Below are positions 4,905 through 7,107 of a stretch of 7,107 nucleotides of DNA, piece by piece. The notes under the pieces are model-generated. The model made no database searches. It had not been told where the DNA came from and saw nothing but the letters and a program-made list of their open reading frames with translations. Position numbers and translations under genes: made by a program. The stretch is from an uncultured Prevotella sp. Its GTDB lineage: Bacteria; Bacteroidota; Bacteroidia; Bacteroidales; Bacteroidaceae. The DNA lies in assembly GCA_902497035.1 (NCBI GenBank), contig CABVDL010000115.1:1-7107 (forward strand), written 5' to 3'. How positions within the stretch are numbered: position 1 is the first letter of the stretch; the number at the start of each line of letters is the position of its first letter.

Positions 4905-6874
4905 TGATTTCGAAGGAATATATCATTGGAATGCTCGCCGCAACGGCAACTCTAAAGAGCCTTGGCGCAGAGCCTATAGACTCGCTTTTCTCTGAGGAAT
5001 ACCTGCAACAGGTGGTCGTGACAGGAACGCGTTCGCCGAAACTGCTTGCACATTCGCCAGTGCTCACGCAGGTGATCTCGGCCAAGGACATCGAGAAAAC
5101 CGACGGCACCAACCTCAGGGACGTGCTGCAACAGCTGATGCCCGGCGTGGAGTTCAGCTACTCCATGAACCAGATGCCCCACATGAACTTCTCCGGTTTC
5201 AGCGGACAGAGCATGCTTATCCTTGTTGACGGTGAGCGGCTGGCCGGCGAGACCATGGACGACGTGGATTTCGACAGGCTCGACATGCAGCAGGTTGACC
5301 ATATTGAAATCATCAAAGGCGCGGCCTCCGCACTGTATGGCTCAAACGCGGCCGGAGGCGTAATAAACATCATCACAAAGAAAAACAAGAAAAACTTTGC
5401 GCTCAATGTCAACGCAAGACTTGCCCGGCACAACAGCCAACGATACGGACTCGTGCTGCAAAACGGCGGCAAGGCGCTAAGCAACGTACTGAACATCAGA
5501 CGAACAGCTCAGGACAACTACAATGTGACGAGCGCGGACAATCCCGTGACGCGCGTCATATCCACCATCTACGGTGACAAGACCTGGAACTTTGAGGACC
5601 GCATCGAATGGATGCCGCTAAAGCGGCTTACGATAAAAGGCAGGGCCGGCTACTTCTTCAGGCAAGTGGCCCGAGCCGTTGACACGCCCGAGCGCTACCG
5701 TGACTTCAACGGGGGAATGTCGGCCTCGTGGACACCTTCCGACCGCGACCAAATGACGCTGAGCTACGTCTATGACCAATACGACAAGTCGGATTACCAG
5801 CGCATTGCGAGACTCGACGTGCGCGACTACTCCAACGTGCAGAATACGTTCAAGCTTGTTTACAACCATTACTTTGCCAAAAACAACGTGCTGACGGCCG
5901 GAGCCGACTTCATGCACGACTATCTTTTCAACAACAAACTTGACGGCAACACCCGCAAGCAAGACAATTTCGACGTATTCGCGCAGTTTGACTGGAATGT
6001 CTGCAAGCAATTGGAAATGGTTGGAGCCGTGCGCTACGACTACTTCTCCGACAACGATATCCAGCGCCTGACGCCTAAGTTCAGCCTGAGGTATGAGCCG
6101 GTCAACAACTTAAACATACGCTTCGGATACGGCATGGGCTTCCGGGCCCCGACATTGAAAGAGAAATACTACGCCTTCGACATCGCAGGTATCTGGACGC
6201 TACTCGGCAACAAGGACCTAAAGCCTGAGATTAGCCACAACCACAACCTGTCAGTAGAATACACCCACAGAAACTACACGTTCATGGTGAACGGTACGTT
6301 CAACCGCGTGAAAAACAAGTTAGGAACGGGCGCCCCATATTTTGCCAACAAAAATGACGAGCTGCCTACCCTGCCCTACATCAACCTGGACGACTATAAA
6401 CTTTACGGCATCGACGCTTCAGTACAAGCAAGGCTGTGGAGAACTGTGACGGCAAAGCTCTCGTATGCTTTCGTGCATGAGAGCCTGCCAAAGGACAAGA
6501 ATGGGGAGCAAGTCAACAATCAATACATTCCGGCGAGAAAGCACTCGCTCACAGCTCACGCTGACTGGAACCATGAATTCTCATCAAATTACGGGCTGAA
6601 CATCGCCTTGGACGGCCGTTTCCTGTCGTCTGTAGACAACGAAGAGTTTATTGATTACTATGATATAAGCAAAGGCACGGCGACCATCCACTATCCCGCC
6701 TATACGCTTTGGAAGCTACAGGCTACAGGCAAAATAAAAAGAGGTATAAAAGTTAGCGTTGCTATTGACAACCTGTTCAATTACAAGCCAAAATATTATT
6801 ACCTGAACAGCCCGCTTACTGACGGCAGCAACCTGATGGTAGGGCTGTCGATAGACATCGACCGACTATTCTAA
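4904..6874 (+). CDS. hmuR: HmuR-like TonB-dependent heme receptor
   Basis: This 656-residue protein has an N-terminal signal-like stretch (about 1-22), a TonB-box-like QQVVVTGTR (35-43), a plug domain (about 45-157) with ILVDGERL (106-113), IEIIKGAASALYGSNAAGGVINI (134-156), and a beta-barrel ending in the terminal Phe expected of outer-membrane proteins. The barrel carries FRAP (413-416) and NKDL (436-439), matching the FRAP/YRAP and NPDL-type motifs of bacterial heme receptors. It imports its ligand across the outer membrane with energy from TonB-ExbB-ExbD, none of which is encoded here. The start is taken as ATG 4904, overlapping the HmuY-like stop in TGATG; a TTG one codon earlier is less likely. 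The plug has His93 among Met88, Met91 and Met94, which may contact heme. Inner-membrane heme transport genes (hmuSTUV) do not follow within the window. Confidence 0.88.
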   Translation: MISKEYIIGMLAATATLKSLGAEPIDSLFSEEYLQQVVVTGTRSPKLLAHSPVLTQVISAKDIEKTDGTNLRDVLQQLMPGVEFSYSMNQMPHMNFSGFSGQSMLILVDGERLAGETMDDVDFDRLDMQQVDHIEIIKGAASALYGSNAAGGVINIITKKNKKNFALNVNARLARHNSQRYGLVLQNGGKALSNVLNIRRTAQDNYNVTSADNPVTRVISTIYGDKTWNFEDRIEWMPLKRLTIKGRAGYFFRQVARAVDTPERYRDFNGGMSASWTPSDRDQMTLSYVYDQYDKSDYQRIARLDVRDYSNVQNTFKLVYNHYFAKNNVLTAGADFMHDYLFNNKLDGNTRKQDNFDVFAQFDWNVCKQLEMVGAVRYDYFSDNDIQRLTPKFSLRYEPVNNLNIRFGYGMGFRAPTLKEKYYAFDIAGIWTLLGNKDLKPEISHNHNLSVEYTHRNYTFMVNGTFNRVKNKLGTGAPYFANKNDELPTLPYINLDDYKLYGIDASVQARLWRTVTAKLSYAFVHESLPKDKNGEQVNNQYIPARKHSLTAHADWNHEFSSNYGLNIALDGRFLSSVDNEEFIDYYDISKGTATIHYPAYTLWKLQATGKIKRGIKVSVAIDNLFNYKPKYYYLNSPLTDGSNLMVGLSIDIDRLF

Positions 6875-6907
6875 ACCAAGCCTTAGAACCTCAATTGCTG
6901 TGGTAAG

Positions 6908-7075
6908 TTTCAATGCTACAAACCTTGGTATCAATGCTACAAACCTTGGTATCAATGCTACATACATTGGTTTCAATGCTACATACCTTGGTATCAATGC
7001 TACATACCTTGGTATCAATGCTACAAACCTAGGTATCAATGCTACAAACCTAGGTATCAATGCTACAAACCTTGG
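6908..7075. repeat. Tandem array of eight 21 bp units
   Basis: Eight units of exactly 21 bp follow one another without gaps, starting at 6908, 6929, 6950, 6971, 6992, 7013, 7034 and 7055. The core is TCAATGCTACAAACC followed by TTGG. Variation is limited to a few columns: T/A at unit position 2, A/T in the ACAAA/ACATA step, C/A once in unit 3, and TT/TA near the end, making palindromic ACCTAGGT across units 6-7 and 7-8. Neighbouring units share variants (4-5 ATA, 6-7 TAGG), suggesting recent local duplication. The array begins 33 bp after the receptor stop and ends 4 bp before the REP-like copy 2. Because 21 is a multiple of three, the minus strand stays open as a heptapeptide repeat, but it has no sign of being a gene. 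Confidence 0.95.
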
Positions 7076-7079
7076 TTTT

Positions 7080-7107
7080 AGTGTAGTGGCCGGCCTCGTG
7101 CCGGCCA
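7080..7107 (+). repeat. REP-like palindrome with GTAG foot, copy 2
   Basis: TGGCCGGC (7087-7094), loop CTCGT and GCCGGCCA (7100-7107) form a perfect 8 bp stem, preceded directly by GTAG (7083-7086). It matches copy 1 at 86-113 in 27 of 28 positions and has the same orientation; the single difference is in the loop (G103 versus C7097). The element ends at the last base of the window, so any continuation cannot be judged. It lies downstream of the heme-receptor gene and just after the 21 bp array. Confidence 0.8.

Noticed and set aside
6866..7060. Minus-strand open frame through the 21 bp array encoding a repeated IPRFVAL-type heptapeptide
   Set aside because: The frame is open only because the unit length is a multiple of three. 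It starts at a TTG inside the array, has no promoter or signal, and overlaps the receptor stop region. Base changes between units do not look selected for protein sequence.
1..7107. CRISPR array as an explanation of the tandem repeats
   Set aside because: Units in both arrays are directly adjacent with no unique spacers, and no cas-like gene is present.

Overview
The window looks like a chromosomal segment of a moderately GC-rich Bacteroidales bacterium, most likely Prevotella or a close relative. The evidence is a PorT-type secretion protein, a HmuY/HmuR heme-uptake pair, small secreted proteins of the common Prevotella type, weak ribosome binding sites, and promoter-like sites matching the Bacteroidetes TTTG / TAnnTTTG pattern. 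The genus is inferred from family knowledge; no search was run.

Layout. Positions 1-113 hold the end of a variable 18-20 bp tandem array followed by a REP-like palindrome. Positions 167-2583 are a minus-strand operon: porT-like outer-membrane protein, then a lipoprotein with the C-terminal domain of 5'-nucleotidase, then a secreted metallophosphatase with the N-terminal domain. Positions 2584-2748 are a divergent promoter region whose two -33 elements lie only three bases apart. Positions 2749-2919 encode a 56-residue 2[4Fe-4S] ferredoxin with a clear intrinsic terminator at 2954-2994. Positions 3024-6874 are a tightly packed plus-strand operon of four genes: a small secreted protein with a tail like a type IX secretion sorting domain, a calycin-like secreted protein, a HmuY-family lipoprotein and a HmuR-like TonB-dependent receptor. 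Positions 6875-7107 have no gene and carry eight 21 bp tandem units followed by a second copy of the REP-like palindrome.

How the parts fit. The HmuY-like lipoprotein probably captures heme at the cell surface and passes it to the TonB-dependent receptor, whose start codon overlaps the lipoprotein stop. The two small secreted proteins at the head of the operon have no assigned role; their position makes them candidates for extra heme-related or envelope parts. The minus-strand operon joins a type IX secretion component to a 5'-nucleotidase split into two genes in reversed domain order, suggesting periplasmic or surface nucleotide salvage. The most unusual non-coding structure is the array-plus-REP composite, which appears at both ends with the same palindrome but a different repeat unit.
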